64,000 nt of DNA from Salinimicrobium tongyeongense (GCF_026109735.1 NZ_CP069620.1:1302001-1366000), one strand, 5' to 3'; positions 27,719 through 35,735 are shown, counted from the first letter of the stretch. Numbers and translations are program-made. Notes: generated by a model not told the origin, from the sequence alone.

Positions 27719-27733
27719 AGTTGTATTATTAAA
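27719..27733. repeat. 15-bp direct repeat, right copy
   Basis: Exact second copy of AGTTGTATTATTAAA, the sequence at the end of ftsX. Downstream it reads into the DUF3098 leader, so the pre-insertion junction can be reconstructed as one copy. Confidence 0.75.
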
Positions 27734-27781
27734 ACAGATCTAAAAATGCTATTTTTGACACCTTAATTATTTTCTGCGATT

Positions 27782-28057
27782 GTGGCCAAAAACAAAGAAC
27801 AAATGAACAAGAACAAAAAACCTTTACACAGGCAGGATCTTAATTTCGTCTTCGAAAAGAAGAACTACGTTGTAATGGGAATAGGCCTGGCAGTTATAGC
27901 CCTCGGATTTATTCTTATGGCCGGTGGCGGCAGTGACGATCCCAACGTATTTAATCCTGAAATATATAGCTTTAGAAGAATAAGGCTCGCGCCGGCCCTG
28001 GTGCTGCTGGGATTTGCTATTGAAGTCTACGCAATTCTTCTCAACCCCCGAAAATAA
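27782..28057 (+). CDS. DUF3098 membrane protein
   Basis: A 91-residue protein with two hydrophobic segments (about 29-50 and 68-88), matching DUF3098, a Bacteroidota family that I recall travelling with ftsX, uppP and truB. Function unknown; a link with cell-wall growth or division is suggested only by its neighbours. The GTG at 27782 and the ATG at 27803 are both possible starts, and the latter would give 84 residues with the head MNKNKKPLHRQ. It sits three bases before uppP and directly after the GxxExxY cassette. Confidence 0.88.
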   Translation: MAKNKEQMNKNKKPLHRQDLNFVFEKKNYVVMGIGLAVIALGFILMAGGGSDDPNVFNPEIYSFRRIRLAPALVLLGFAIEVYAILLNPRK

Positions 28058-28059
28058 GA

Positions 28060-28860
28060 ATGGAAATTATTGATGCTGTATTCCTTGGAATCATCCAGGG
28101 ACTAACCGAATTTTTGCCTGTTTCATCTAGCGGACACCTCGAAATTGGAAAAGCACTGCTGGGGAGCCAGAGTATCCCCGAAGAATCTCTAATGATCACC
28201 GTGGTTCTTCACTTTGCAACCGCTTTGAGTACCATTGTAGTCTTCAGGAAAGACGTGGCTGAGATCTTCCGCGGCCTGTTTTCCTTCCGCTGGAACGACG
28301 AAACAAAGTTTTCTCTCAAAATCATCATATCCATGATCCCCGCAGTAATTGTGGGCCTGGCATTTGAAGAAGAACTGGAGTCCCTCTTTGGTGGAAACCT
28401 CACCTTTGTGGGCTTCATGCTTATCATTACTTCCCTGCTGTTATGGCTGGCCGATCGTGCAAAAAACACCGGAAAGATCGTAAGCTACAAAGACAGTTTA
28501 ATCATAGGACTGGCACAGGCCATTGCCATTTTACCGGGTATTTCAAGAAGTGGGGCCACCATATCTACTTCAGTGTTACTTGGCAACGACAAATCTAAAG
28601 CTGCGCGCTTCTCATTTTTAATGGTAGTGCCCCTCATTTTGGGAAAGATTGCCAAAGACCTTCTAAGCGGAGACCTCACCAACACCACTATTGAACCCAT
28701 TCCGCTACTGGCAGGTTTCATTGCTGCCTTTGTTGCCGGTTTTGCCGCCTGTACCTGGATGATCGCGCTGGTGCGTAAAAGCAAACTTACCTACTTTGCC
28801 ATCTACTGCTTCATCGTTGGCGCAATAGCCATTATCTACCAATATTTCTATGCCCGATAA
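28060..28860 (+). CDS. uppP: Undecaprenyl-diphosphate phosphatase
   Basis: A 266-residue inner-membrane enzyme (BacA family) that recycles undecaprenyl pyrophosphate to the monophosphate for peptidoglycan and O-antigen synthesis. The family motifs EFLPVSSSGHL (about residue 17-27) and PGISRSGATIST (about 153-164) are present, with eight hydrophobic segments. It lies two bases after DUF3098 and three bases before truB in a tight operon; the operon position is conserved in flavobacteria as far as I know. Loss or overexpression affects bacitracin sensitivity in other bacteria. Confidence 0.96.
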   Translation: MEIIDAVFLGIIQGLTEFLPVSSSGHLEIGKALLGSQSIPEESLMITVVLHFATALSTIVVFRKDVAEIFRGLFSFRWNDETKFSLKIIISMIPAVIVGLAFEEELESLFGGNLTFVGFMLIITSLLLWLADRAKNTGKIVSYKDSLIIGLAQAIAILPGISRSGATISTSVLLGNDKSKAARFSFLMVVPLILGKIAKDLLSGDLTNTTIEPIPLLAGFIAAFVAGFAACTWMIALVRKSKLTYFAIYCFIVGAIAIIYQYFYAR

Positions 28861-28863
28861 ATA

Positions 28864-29568
28864 ATGACTGAAGAAGAATTCAAAGCCGGACAAATCCTCC
28901 TATTCGACAAACCCCTGGAATGGACTTCCTTCCAGCTGGTAAACAAGGTGAGATGGCTTATACGGAAGAACTTCAGGATCAAAAAAATCAAGGTAGGCCA
29001 CGCAGGTACTTTAGATCCTCTAGCTACGGGTTTGCTCATCCTGTGTACCGGAAAATCCACCAAACTTATTGAAAGCCTTCAGGGGCAGGAAAAAGAATAC
29101 ACCGGCAGCTTTACTTTAGGGGCAACCACGCCTTCTTATGATATGGAGACTGAAGTTGATGAAACTTTTCCCATAGACCACCTCACTACGGAAAGAATCC
29201 ATGAAGCAACAAAAGCATTTTTGGGAGATATTCAGCAAAGGCCACCGGTATTTTCAGCATTAAAAAAAGACGGAAAAAGGCTTTACGAATATGCCCGAAG
29301 CGGGGAGGAAGTTGAGATCCCAACCCGCAGCGTTAACATTTCTGAATTTGAGATCACCAAAATCGATCGTCAAAAAGTGCATTTTAGGGTGGTGTGCAGC
29401 AAAGGCACCTACATTAGAAGCCTAGCTCACGATTTTGGCCGCGAACTCAACAGTGGCGCTTACCTCTCGTCCCTGCGCCGCACCCGTATTGGCGACTATA
29501 GCCTTGCAAATGCCTTAACAGTAGATTCGTTTGTAAATGAGTATCTTTCGGGGAAGGAAGGAACTTAA
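28864..29568 (+). CDS. truB: tRNA pseudouridine(55) synthase
   Basis: A 234-residue pseudouridine synthase that modifies U55 in the T arm of tRNA. The catalytic Asp lies in KVGHAGTLDPLATGLL, and the later KGTYIRSLAHDFG motif and CTGKSTKL are the family's other conserved blocks. The length is short, without the C-terminal PUA domain of the E. coli enzyme, as is usual in this phylum. It follows uppP by three bases and precedes the TonB-like gene by two, so these are one transcript. Confidence 0.95.
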   Translation: MTEEEFKAGQILLFDKPLEWTSFQLVNKVRWLIRKNFRIKKIKVGHAGTLDPLATGLLILCTGKSTKLIESLQGQEKEYTGSFTLGATTPSYDMETEVDETFPIDHLTTERIHEATKAFLGDIQQRPPVFSALKKDGKRLYEYARSGEEVEIPTRSVNISEFEITKIDRQKVHFRVVCSKGTYIRSLAHDFGRELNSGAYLSSLRRTRIGDYSLANALTVDSFVNEYLSGKEGT

Positions 29569-29570
29569 AA

Positions 29571-30304
29571 ATGGATTTTTTCGATCGACATAAGGCATTG
29601 ATCATTACGGTACTTATCTTTTCGATATTAATGCTCCTTATGTATAATATCAGGATCTCGAACGAATCTAAAAAGATCCGGGAGACACTCATTGAGCTCA
29701 ACAACCTGGCCACCACGCCAGCCCCCGAAGAGCAGCAACCCCTCAACAAGAAGAGGTGCCAGAACCTGAACCCCCTCGCCCCCCAAGGCCTAGCGTGCAA
29801 ACCCACCAGGCATTCAACCAGAACCAGGAAGAAAGCGAAAGTAACCTGGAGTCGAGGTTAGAGGAGATATTTCAGAAGAATGCCGCACAACAGGAAGCTT
29901 CCGAAGCAGAAGCTGCCGAATCTTCCCAGGGGGAATTTGCGCTGAACAACAGCAGGAAAGAGGAGAAAAAAGAGGCGTCAGAAGGAAATAACACCAGTAC
30001 AGAAACAGCGGTAAAAAAAGGCAGCATAAGAAATAGTTCTATTTCGTTCTCACTCGTAGGCCGCAGGGCGATAAATATCCCAAACCCCATTTACACCTGT
30101 GATACTTCGGGCAGGATTGTGGTGAACATCACCGTGAACGCCACGGGAGACGTGGTGAAAACCTCTATTAACAAAAATGCTTCGGGCAGCACCAACGAAT
30201 GCCTCACCAACATGGCGATGAGGTATGCGGCAGATGCCAAATTCAGTCAACAGGCCGGGAGAAATGCGCAGCCCGGTACCATAACCTATAATTTTCAGAA
30301 TTAA
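29571..30304 (+). CDS. TonB-like envelope protein (apparent frameshift)
   Basis: An energy-transducer-like protein with one N-terminal membrane anchor (about 9-27), a long charged and proline-rich linker, and a C-terminal domain with RIVVNITVNATGDVV, the TonB-box-binding-domain-like strand. Two frames carry it: residues up to EEQQ in one and PEPEPPRPPRPSVQTHQ onward in the other. Adding one base to the C run at 29739-29742 joins them as EEQQPPQQEEVPEPEP, a natural TonB-type linker. The joined protein is about 244 residues. It might energise the receptors seen in this window, although TonB proteins are multiple in this phylum. Cys in YTCDTSGR is conserved-looking but unexplained. Confidence 0.8.
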
Positions 30305-30305
30305 T

Positions 30306-30884
30306 ATGGAAGAAAAAACACGTTGCAGCTGGTGTGTAGGCGATTCGCTTTACGAAGAATATCACGACCGGGAATGGGGCGTTCCTTTAAAAGACGATGC
30401 CAAAATTTTCGAGTTCTTGATGCTGGAAACCTTTCAGGCGGGTTTAAGCTGGATCACTATTCTTCGGAAAAGGGAAAATTTCAGAAAGGCTTTTGACAAT
30501 TTCGACTATGAGAAAATAGCCACTTATTCTGAAGCTAAACAAGCCGAACTGCTGGAGAACAGTGGGATAATTCGGCATGGTGCAAAAATTCGTGCCGCAA
30601 TTACCAACGCGCAGGCTTTTATGAGGGTTCAGGAAGAATTTGGAAGTTTTTCCAGGTACATCTGGAGCTTTGTAGACGGCAGCCCCATTCAAAATGACCG
30701 GCAAAACTTAGCTGAAGTGCCGCCAACCACCGCGATAAGCGAAAAACTGAGTAAAGACCTTAAGAAGCGGGGCTTTAAATTTGTTGGCCCCACCGTGGTC
30801 TATGCCCACATGCAGGCCACGGGCATGGTAAATGACCATGTTGCGGAATGCTTCAGGCATCAGGAAGTTAAAAACCTCTCTTAA
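30306..30884 (+). CDS. tag: DNA-3-methyladenine glycosylase I
   Basis: A 192-residue base-excision repair glycosylase that removes 3-methyladenine. The N-terminus CSWCVGDSLYEEYHDREWG, the glycine-rich LSWITILRKRENFR and the C-terminal HVAECFRHQE provide the zinc ligands (Cys and His at both ends). It is two bases after the TonB-like gene. It is the last gene in this five-gene plus-strand run, followed by the palindrome at 30904. Confidence 0.95.
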   Translation: MEEKTRCSWCVGDSLYEEYHDREWGVPLKDDAKIFEFLMLETFQAGLSWITILRKRENFRKAFDNFDYEKIATYSEAKQAELLENSGIIRHGAKIRAAITNAQAFMRVQEEFGSFSRYIWSFVDGSPIQNDRQNLAEVPPTTAISEKLSKDLKKRGFKFVGPTVVYAHMQATGMVNDHVAECFRHQEVKNLS

Positions 30885-30903
30885 GGCACGACGGAATGAG
30901 CTG

Positions 30904-30922
30904 CCAAAAATGGCATTTTTGG
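30904..30922. repeat. Dispersed palindrome, intergenic copy
   Basis: CCAAAAATGGCATTTTTGG, a perfect 19-base palindrome between tag and aat, shares the AAAAATGNCATTTTT core with the intragenic copies. It may act as a terminator for convergent transcription or as a protein-binding site. Confidence 0.65.
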
Positions 30923-30964
30923 AAGCTATTTCTGAACTTTAATTATCACGGAAATTCTTCGGCT

Positions 30965-31603
30965 TTACCTCAGGTATTCCAGGAAAAGGCTCCTGGGGAT
31001 TTCGGCGGCGCCCAGGCTGGCGAGATGAGAGGTATAGATCTGGCAATCAATTAAACGCACGCCCTCCTGCCGAAGTTTCTGAACCAGCTTGATAAATCCG
31101 TATTTTGAGGCGTTACTGACTTTTGAAAACATGCTTTCCCCGCAAAAGATTTTCTTTTCCCTCAGGTAAACCCCGTAAAGCCCGCCCACGAGTTCGTTCT
31201 CTTTCCAGACTTCTACAGAAACCGCCACCCCTTTTTGGTGAAGGGCCAGGTAGGCCTGCTGCATTTCGGGGGTGATCCAGGTGCCGGGCTGTCCCGGCCG
31301 GTAGATCTTTGCACACTGCTCAATGACTTCTGAAAAAGCCGAATTAAAACTCACTTCAAAAGCATTCTTTTTCAGCAGCTGCTTCATGCTTTTGGAGACC
31401 TTCAGGTTTTCGGGAAACAATACCATCCGGGGATCGGGGCTCCACCACAAAACAGGCTGATCTTCATCAAACCAGGGAAAAATTCCGCGGGAATAGGCAT
31501 CCAGCAGCCTTTGTGGTGATAAGTCACCGCCATAAGCCAGCAGGCCTTCTGCCGTAGCCTTCTCTACTGAAGGAAAATCGTCCTGGGGTCTCAAAAATAT
31601 CAA
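30965..31603 (-). CDS. aat: Leucyl/phenylalanyl-tRNA-protein transferase
   Basis: A 212-residue enzyme that adds Leu or Phe to proteins with N-terminal Arg or Lys, feeding the N-end rule pathway. Signature segments are EGLLAYGGDLSPQRLLDAYSRGIFPWF near the start, LWWSPDPRMVLFP and GESMFSKVSNASKYGF. The TTG at 31603 is chosen because the conserved head starts right there; no ATG fits as well. Adaptor ClpS is not in the window. It is a single-gene minus-strand unit, with a terminator hairpin upstream belonging to the DUF3127 gene. Confidence 0.93.
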   Translation of the reverse strand: MIFLRPQDDFPSVEKATAEGLLAYGGDLSPQRLLDAYSRGIFPWFDEDQPVLWWSPDPRMVLFPENLKVSKSMKQLLKKNAFEVSFNSAFSEVIEQCAKIYRPGQPGTWITPEMQQAYLALHQKGVAVSVEVWKENELVGGLYGVYLREKKIFCGESMFSKVSNASKYGFIKLVQKLRQEGVRLIDCQIYTSHLASLGAAEIPRSLFLEYLR

Positions 31604-31679
31604 AAACGCTAATCTTTTTTCGAGAGTAAAAATAAAACAAATTGATAACTCTGATTTTTCCCATCGCTTCAGAAAAGAA

Positions 31680-31709
31680 AAAACCCCAATTCTTCAGAAA
31701 AGGGGTTTT
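31680..31709 (-). terminator. Terminator for the DUF3127 gene
   Basis: AAAACCCC (31680-31687) pairs with GGGGTTTT (31702-31709) over a 14-base loop. On the minus strand the stem is followed by T6, a classical intrinsic terminator 23 bases beyond the DUF3127 stop. Confidence 0.88.
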
Positions 31710-31731
31710 CACTATCTATTTTATAATTCAA

Positions 31732-32106
31732 TTAAAAAGGCAGATCGTCGTAATCTTCGTCGTTTAAATTACTGGCCGGTTCAAATTGATCTGCCGGTGG
31801 TACAGGAGCTCCTCCCCCCTGATTTTGAGCTGCAAGATTTTCTATTCTCCACCCCTGTATTGAGTTGAAATATTTGGTTTCTCCCTGTGGGTTCACCCAT
31901 TCGCGGCCGCGCAGGTTCACCCCTATCTTTACAGGCTGCCCCACCGCATAGTTGTTCAAAAGTTCACATTTATCCTGCACAAATTCTACAAGTATATGCT
32001 GTGGGTACTGCTCCTCTGTTGTCACTACCACTTCTCTCTTTCTAAACCCGTTGTTCCCAAAGGTTTGGGTTTGTCCAATCATCTTAATTTTTCCTTGTAC
32101 TTCCAT
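31732..32106 (-). CDS. DUF3127 protein with SSB-like C-terminal tip
   Basis: A 124-residue protein of the DUF3127 family, predicted as an OB-fold-like nucleic-acid binder found in Bacteroidota. The N-terminal region is MEVQGKIKMIGQTQTFGNNG and the C-terminal tail is acidic, ending in DDLPF exactly as the Ssb protein at 58566-59066 ends. In Ssb that tip recruits repair and replication proteins such as RecO, PriA and exonuclease I. Function is not established, but the tip suggests a role with the same partners. It lies one base after the flavin reductase gene, so the two are in one operon. Confidence 0.85.
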   Translation of the reverse strand: MEVQGKIKMIGQTQTFGNNGFRKREVVVTTEEQYPQHILVEFVQDKCELLNNYAVGQPVKIGVNLRGREWVNPQGETKYFNSIQGWRIENLAAQNQGGGAPVPPADQFEPASNLNDEDYDDLPF

Positions 32107-32107
32107 A

Positions 32108-32986
32108 TCAAACGTATTTTGCTAATAATATTTTCCAGGCTGTTGCCGGGTCGTCTTTTTCTAAATATTCTTTTGCAGTTAAATGCAGCTTTTCTTCACC
32201 GGCTTCTTTCACCAGTGCTGAAAGCCGGGAATCACTGTCGAGTAATTCTTGAACTTCGCCGGCGGTGGGAAGGCGTTCCACATTTCCCAGTTTCCCAAGA
32301 TCGTTGCCCGATAAATACTTGCTGTTGCGCACCTCTTTGGCTATGGCATCAACTCCTATTCCCAAAGTCTGCAAAGGCTTTGGCACCTCGAACATTCCAG
32401 GCGTGGCGCGGGTGTACCAGTTGCCTCCCATGCGTGCTACCAGGTCAATTTTGTGCTGGTCAATATAGCCTTTTTCATCTAAAATATCTTCGCGAATATG
32501 CATTTTTAGCACCTCACAAATCACCAGATTCCCGGCACCGCCTTCACTTCCGGTTTCTACGATCTCATTAATCCTGCACTCGAACTGCACCGGCGATTCC
32601 TTCACCCTGAAGGGCTTTACTATATCCGACTTTAGCATAGTAAGCCCTACTTTCACAAATTCATTCACCCCTTCGGCATATTCGGTACTCGAGAGTGAAA
32701 CCTGCTGCACCAGATCATAATTCACCACGTTGATCACCACTTCTCCCGTGGCTTTTGAATTGTTATAGGTGTGCTTCACGGTATTGTCCCTTCCGCGGCG
32801 GGCGGGAGAAAATATGAGAATTGGAGGGTTTGACCCAAACACATTGAAGAAACTGAAGGGTGACAAGTTTGGCCTTCCCTCTTTATCGAGGGTGCTGGCA
32901 AAAGCTATGGGCCTTGGCCCTACTGCTCCCAGCAGGTACTGGTGCAATTGTGCTACGGGAACTTTTTTAGGATCTATGCTAAGCAT
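32108..32986 (-). CDS. Flavin reductase-like FMN-binding protein
   Basis: A 292-residue protein of the flavin reductase-like family. The N-terminal split beta-barrel has VPVAQLHQYLLGAVGPRPIAF and NLSPFSFFNVFGSNPP, which hold FMN. A C-terminal extension of about 110 residues is typical for this flavobacterial subgroup. The ATG at 32986 (MLSIDPKKVP) is preferred; the ATG at 33040 adds 18 unconserved residues and crowds the divergent kinase gene. It probably reduces free flavin or is itself an FMN oxidoreductase; the substrate is unknown. It is co-transcribed with DUF3127. Confidence 0.88.
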   Translation of the reverse strand: MLSIDPKKVPVAQLHQYLLGAVGPRPIAFASTLDKEGRPNLSPFSFFNVFGSNPPILIFSPARRGRDNTVKHTYNNSKATGEVVINVVNYDLVQQVSLSSTEYAEGVNEFVKVGLTMLKSDIVKPFRVKESPVQFECRINEIVETGSEGGAGNLVICEVLKMHIREDILDEKGYIDQHKIDLVARMGGNWYTRATPGMFEVPKPLQTLGIGVDAIAKEVRNSKYLSGNDLGKLGNVERLPTAGEVQELLDSDSRLSALVKEAGEEKLHLTAKEYLEKDDPATAWKILLAKYV

Positions 32987-33096
32987 GCTCGAGATTTTGG
33001 CAAAGGTAACGAAACCCGGAAGAGATGAAAAATTGGCCACACAATAATAAGTTGCTTAAAACGATTATCTTTAAACGCAATTTAAGCCCTGCCTTC

Positions 33097-34266
33097 ATGA
33101 GGTTTTCAGACAAACGAAACTTTCGCCGCTGGTTCATCATCGTTACTTCGCTCGTCATTGTAAGCCTTATTGTGTGGAATGCGGTAGCTTTCTTTCAGCG
33201 TATCAAGGAAGAAGAACGGGTAAAAATGAACATCTGGGCTTCGGCGCAGGTATATCTTGACCAGGTAGATACAGATACCGGCCTTGATCTTTACCTGGAG
33301 ATCATCAACAGCAACTCGAGCATTCCCACCATCCTGGTAGACGACAACGGGAAGATTGTAGATGCCATGAACATACCTGCCGAGATCATGGCCAGCGAAG
33401 AAGAGCTTCAGCAATACCTGCTTTCCCTTAAAAGTACCAATGAACCTATAGAAATGGACCTTGGTGAGGGAAGGGTCAACAGGGTTTACTACGGAAATTC
33501 CCCTATGCTCAACAAGCTGAAGTATTATCCGCTGGCCCTCATCGTTATCATTATCCTCTTCATTGCCGTTATCTATTTTTTCTACAGGACCACAAAAAGC
33601 AGCGAACAAAACAAGTTATGGGCCGGTATGGCCAAAGAGACGGCGCACCAGATTGGCACCCCGCTCTCTTCACTCATAGGCTGGACAGAAATTTTAAAAG
33701 AAGAAAATGTGAACAGGTATTACATCACTGAAATTGAAAAAGATGTAGACCGACTAAAAACCATCACCGAACGTTTCTCTAAAATAGGATCGGCGCCAAC
33801 CCTGGAACCCGAAGACATTGTAGAAAAGACAAGGGACTCTTTTGAATACCTGAAAGCGCGGAGTTCAAAGCTCATCAAATTTAAACTCGATCTTCCTGCG
33901 GAAAAGATCCCGGTAAACCTCAACGCCCAGCTCTACAGCTGGACCATAGAGAACCTGGTGAGAAACGCCATAGATGCCATGAAGGGGAAAGGAGAGCTGG
34001 AAATCAAACTGAAGCAGGATTCAAAAAAGGTGCAAGTAAGGGTCAGCGACACCGGAAAAGGAATTCCAAAAAGCAAGTTCAAACGCATTTTTGAACCCGG
34101 CTTTACCACGAAAAAAAGAGGCTGGGGCCTTGGCTTGTCCCTCTCCAAAAGGATCATAGAGAAATACCACGGCGGAAGGATAAAAGTATTGCGAAGCGAG
34201 ATCAACAAAGGCACTACCATTGAGATCCAGCTTCACAAAATCAAAACTGCTGCATCACCATCCTGA
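33097..34266 (+). CDS. Sensor histidine kinase
   Basis: A 389-residue membrane kinase with two membrane segments (about 15-37 and 145-165) and a periplasmic domain of about 105 residues between them. There is no HAMP domain. The dimerisation segment has AHQIGTPLSSLIG (the phosphorylated His is followed by Q, not E) and the ATPase domain has NLVRNAIDAMKGKG, DTGKGIPK and GWGLGLSLSKRI. The ATG at 33097 is chosen; an upstream one at 33025 adds 24 residues without a membrane-topology advantage. No response regulator is adjacent, so it is an orphan kinase. It overlaps the convergent thioesterase gene by 26 bases. Confidence 0.88.
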   Translation: MRFSDKRNFRRWFIIVTSLVIVSLIVWNAVAFFQRIKEEERVKMNIWASAQVYLDQVDTDTGLDLYLEIINSNSSIPTILVDDNGKIVDAMNIPAEIMASEEELQQYLLSLKSTNEPIEMDLGEGRVNRVYYGNSPMLNKLKYYPLALIVIIILFIAVIYFFYRTTKSSEQNKLWAGMAKETAHQIGTPLSSLIGWTEILKEENVNRYYITEIEKDVDRLKTITERFSKIGSAPTLEPEDIVEKTRDSFEYLKARSSKLIKFKLDLPAEKIPVNLNAQLYSWTIENLVRNAIDAMKGKGELEIKLKQDSKKVQVRVSDTGKGIPKSKFKRIFEPGFTTKKRGWGLGLSLSKRIIEKYHGGRIKVLRSEINKGTTIEIQLHKIKTAASPS

Positions 34267-34651
34267 GTTCAGGCGGAATGGGCAGGGCCTTATCTTCATC
34301 AAAGTCGAAGAAAACGGCAATGTCCCTGCCTTCGGCACAAACTTCGCCTTTTTCATTCAGGATCAATTGATCGAGGGCAAAGCTGCTGTTCCTGATGTAG
34401 GCCAGTTTTGTCTTAACCGTGGCCGTACCAGGGTAGAACAGCGATTTCTTGAAATCGCAGTGCGTGGAAACCAGGATAGCGCCTTTGTTAGATTCTGAAA
34501 GGAGATTGGTAAGCCCGGTAGCCTCCCAGAAATTCACCCTGCCAGATTGTAAGAACCTTATAAAGGTGAGGTTATTAACGTGCCGGTACATATCGAGATC
34601 GCTGAAATCGATCCGAAGGTCCAGCGACAGTTTATAATCTGCATGTTCCAC
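34241..34651 (-). CDS. Acyl-CoA thioesterase (hotdog fold)
   Basis: A 136-residue single hotdog-domain protein similar to 4-hydroxybenzoyl-CoA thioesterases (FcbC/YbgC type). The active-site strand DFSDLDMYRHVNNLTFIRFL holds the catalytic Asp and the HVNN motif. It starts with GTG at 34651, sharing a base with the HIT gene stop, so translation is coupled. Acyl-CoA substrate cannot be inferred. It is the last gene of the HIT-thioesterase pair, and its 3' end overlaps the convergent histidine kinase by 26 bases. Confidence 0.88.
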   Translation of the reverse strand: MEHADYKLSLDLRIDFSDLDMYRHVNNLTFIRFLQSGRVNFWEATGLTNLLSESNKGAILVSTHCDFKKSLFYPGTATVKTKLAYIRNSSFALDQLILNEKGEVCAEGRDIAVFFDFDEDKALPIPPELRMVMQQF

Positions 34652-35040
34652 TAAATACTGGCTTTAATATCGTTGGCGATTTGCTGAAACTCCGCTTCAC
34701 TAAGTTCAACACTCTGGGCAAAGTTCATATCGCCCATGCTGTTTAGAGGAATGAGGTGCACATGCACATGCGGCACTTCAAGGCCAACCACGGCCACCCC
34801 TACTCTCTTACAGGGCACGGCTTTTTCAATCCCCTTTGCAACTTTTCTAGAAAAGGCCATAAGTTGCATATAAGTTTCTTCATCGAGGTCAAAGAGCTTG
34901 TTCACCTCTTCTTTCGGGATGCACAGGGTGTGTCCCTTTGCATTTGGGCGTACATCGAGAAAAGCCAGGAATTTATCGGTTTCTGCAACTTTGTAAGCGG
35001 GAATTTCTCCATTGACGATCTTTGTAAAAATGCTGGGCAT
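34651..35040 (-). CDS. HIT-family nucleotide hydrolase
   Basis: A 129-residue histidine-triad protein. The catalytic HVHVH is at 91-95 (HVHVHLIPL), and GEIPAYKV and FLDVRPNAKGHTL are the conserved upstream blocks. HIT proteins hydrolyse adenosine phosphoramidates and similar nucleotides. The ATG at 35040 (MPSIFTKIVNGEIP) is the conserved start; the upstream one at 35091 adds 17 unrelated residues. It follows greA by 103 bases that contain a strong terminator, so it may be transcribed from its own promoter. Confidence 0.93.
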   Translation of the reverse strand: MPSIFTKIVNGEIPAYKVAETDKFLAFLDVRPNAKGHTLCIPKEEVNKLFDLDEETYMQLMAFSRKVAKGIEKAVPCKRVGVAVVGLEVPHVHVHLIPLNSMGDMNFAQSVELSEAEFQQIANDIKASI

Positions 35041-35098
35041 AATATTAAATTTTAGAGGTAACAAGTTAAGATTTTCAGCAGAAAACGGCATAAAAAAA

Positions 35099-35135
35099 TC
35101 CTTTCCGAAGAAAGGACTTTAAAAATGACATTTTT
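35099..35135 (-). terminator. greA terminator with adjacent palindrome
   Basis: On the minus strand TCCTTTC-TTCG-GAAAGGA (35099-35116) followed by T7 forms a classical stem-loop with a TTCG tetraloop after greA. Beside it at 35121-35135 lies a perfect palindrome AAAAATGACATTTTT. Confidence 0.85.
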
Positions 35136-35143
35136 GACACCTT

Positions 35144-35620
35144 TTACTCACGGGTGATCTCAAGGATTTCAAATTTCATGGTTCCCGACGGCACCTGCAC
35201 TTCGGCAATCTCACCTACTTTCTTTCCAAGCAATCCTTTTCCAATGGGACTGTCTACAGAGATCTTTCCTGCCTTAAGGTCGGCTTCACTTTGGGCAACC
35301 AGTTTGTATTTCACTTCGGCCCCGTTGGTCACATTTTTAATTTTCACTGTAGAATGCACCAGGGCCTTTGAAGTGTCAAGCTGCGACTCATCAATCAACC
35401 TTGCATTGGCATATATTTCTTCCAGTTTTGCAATTTTCATTTCAAGCAAACCCTGGGCTTCCTTTGCGGCATCATACTCGGCATTTTCACTAAGATCACC
35501 TTTATCACGAGCTTCAGCAATAGCCTGCGAAGCTTTTGGCCGCTCAACATCCTTTAATTGATTGAGCTCATCTCTAAGTTTTTTAAGGCCATCTGCAGTA
35601 TAATATGATACTTTACTCAT
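35144..35620 (-). CDS. greA: Transcription elongation factor GreA
   Basis: A 158-residue factor that enters the RNA polymerase secondary channel and stimulates cleavage of backtracked RNA. The coiled-coil head has EARDKGDLSENAEYDAAKEAQ with the catalytic acidic pair (DLSENAEY), and the C-terminal FKBP-like domain ends with SGTMKFEILEI. The ATG at 35620 is chosen because upstream residues are unconserved. A consensus promoter and an early terminator lie in the leader (35646-35705), an arrangement that could attenuate transcription. Confidence 0.95.
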   Translation of the reverse strand: MSKVSYYTADGLKKLRDELNQLKDVERPKASQAIAEARDKGDLSENAEYDAAKEAQGLLEMKIAKLEEIYANARLIDESQLDTSKALVHSTVKIKNVTNGAEVKYKLVAQSEADLKAGKISVDSPIGKGLLGKKVGEIAEVQVPSGTMKFEILEITRE

Positions 35621-35645
35621 AACTTCGTCGTTTATATAAATAGAA

Positions 35646-35671
35646 AAAATCCCATTCGCCGACGGGATTTT
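35646..35671 (-). terminator. Leader terminator immediately upstream of greA
   Basis: On the minus strand AAAATCCC and GGGATTTT pair over a ten-base loop and are followed by T6 (35646-35671). It lies 26 bases before the greA ATG and only three bases downstream of the predicted -7 element. Confidence 0.75.
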
Positions 35672-35674
35672 ACA

Positions 35675-35705
35675 CAAATATACTAAATTAAAATATCCAG
35701 TACAA
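35675..35705 (-). promoter_or_regulatory. greA promoter
   Basis: Minus-strand TTG (35703-35705), 20 bases, then TATATTTG (35675-35682) matches the Bacteroidota promoter. Predicted initiation falls at the base of the leader terminator, so the first thing the polymerase makes is a short hairpin RNA. Confidence 0.7.
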
Positions 35706-35735
35706 TTATAATCCGGCAGCTTTAAAAAAACAAAA

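Noticed and set aside
29571-29861. Separate 96-residue membrane protein and separate 182-residue proline-rich protein
   Set aside because: One missing base in the C run at 29739-29742 joins them into a single TonB-like protein with a natural linker.
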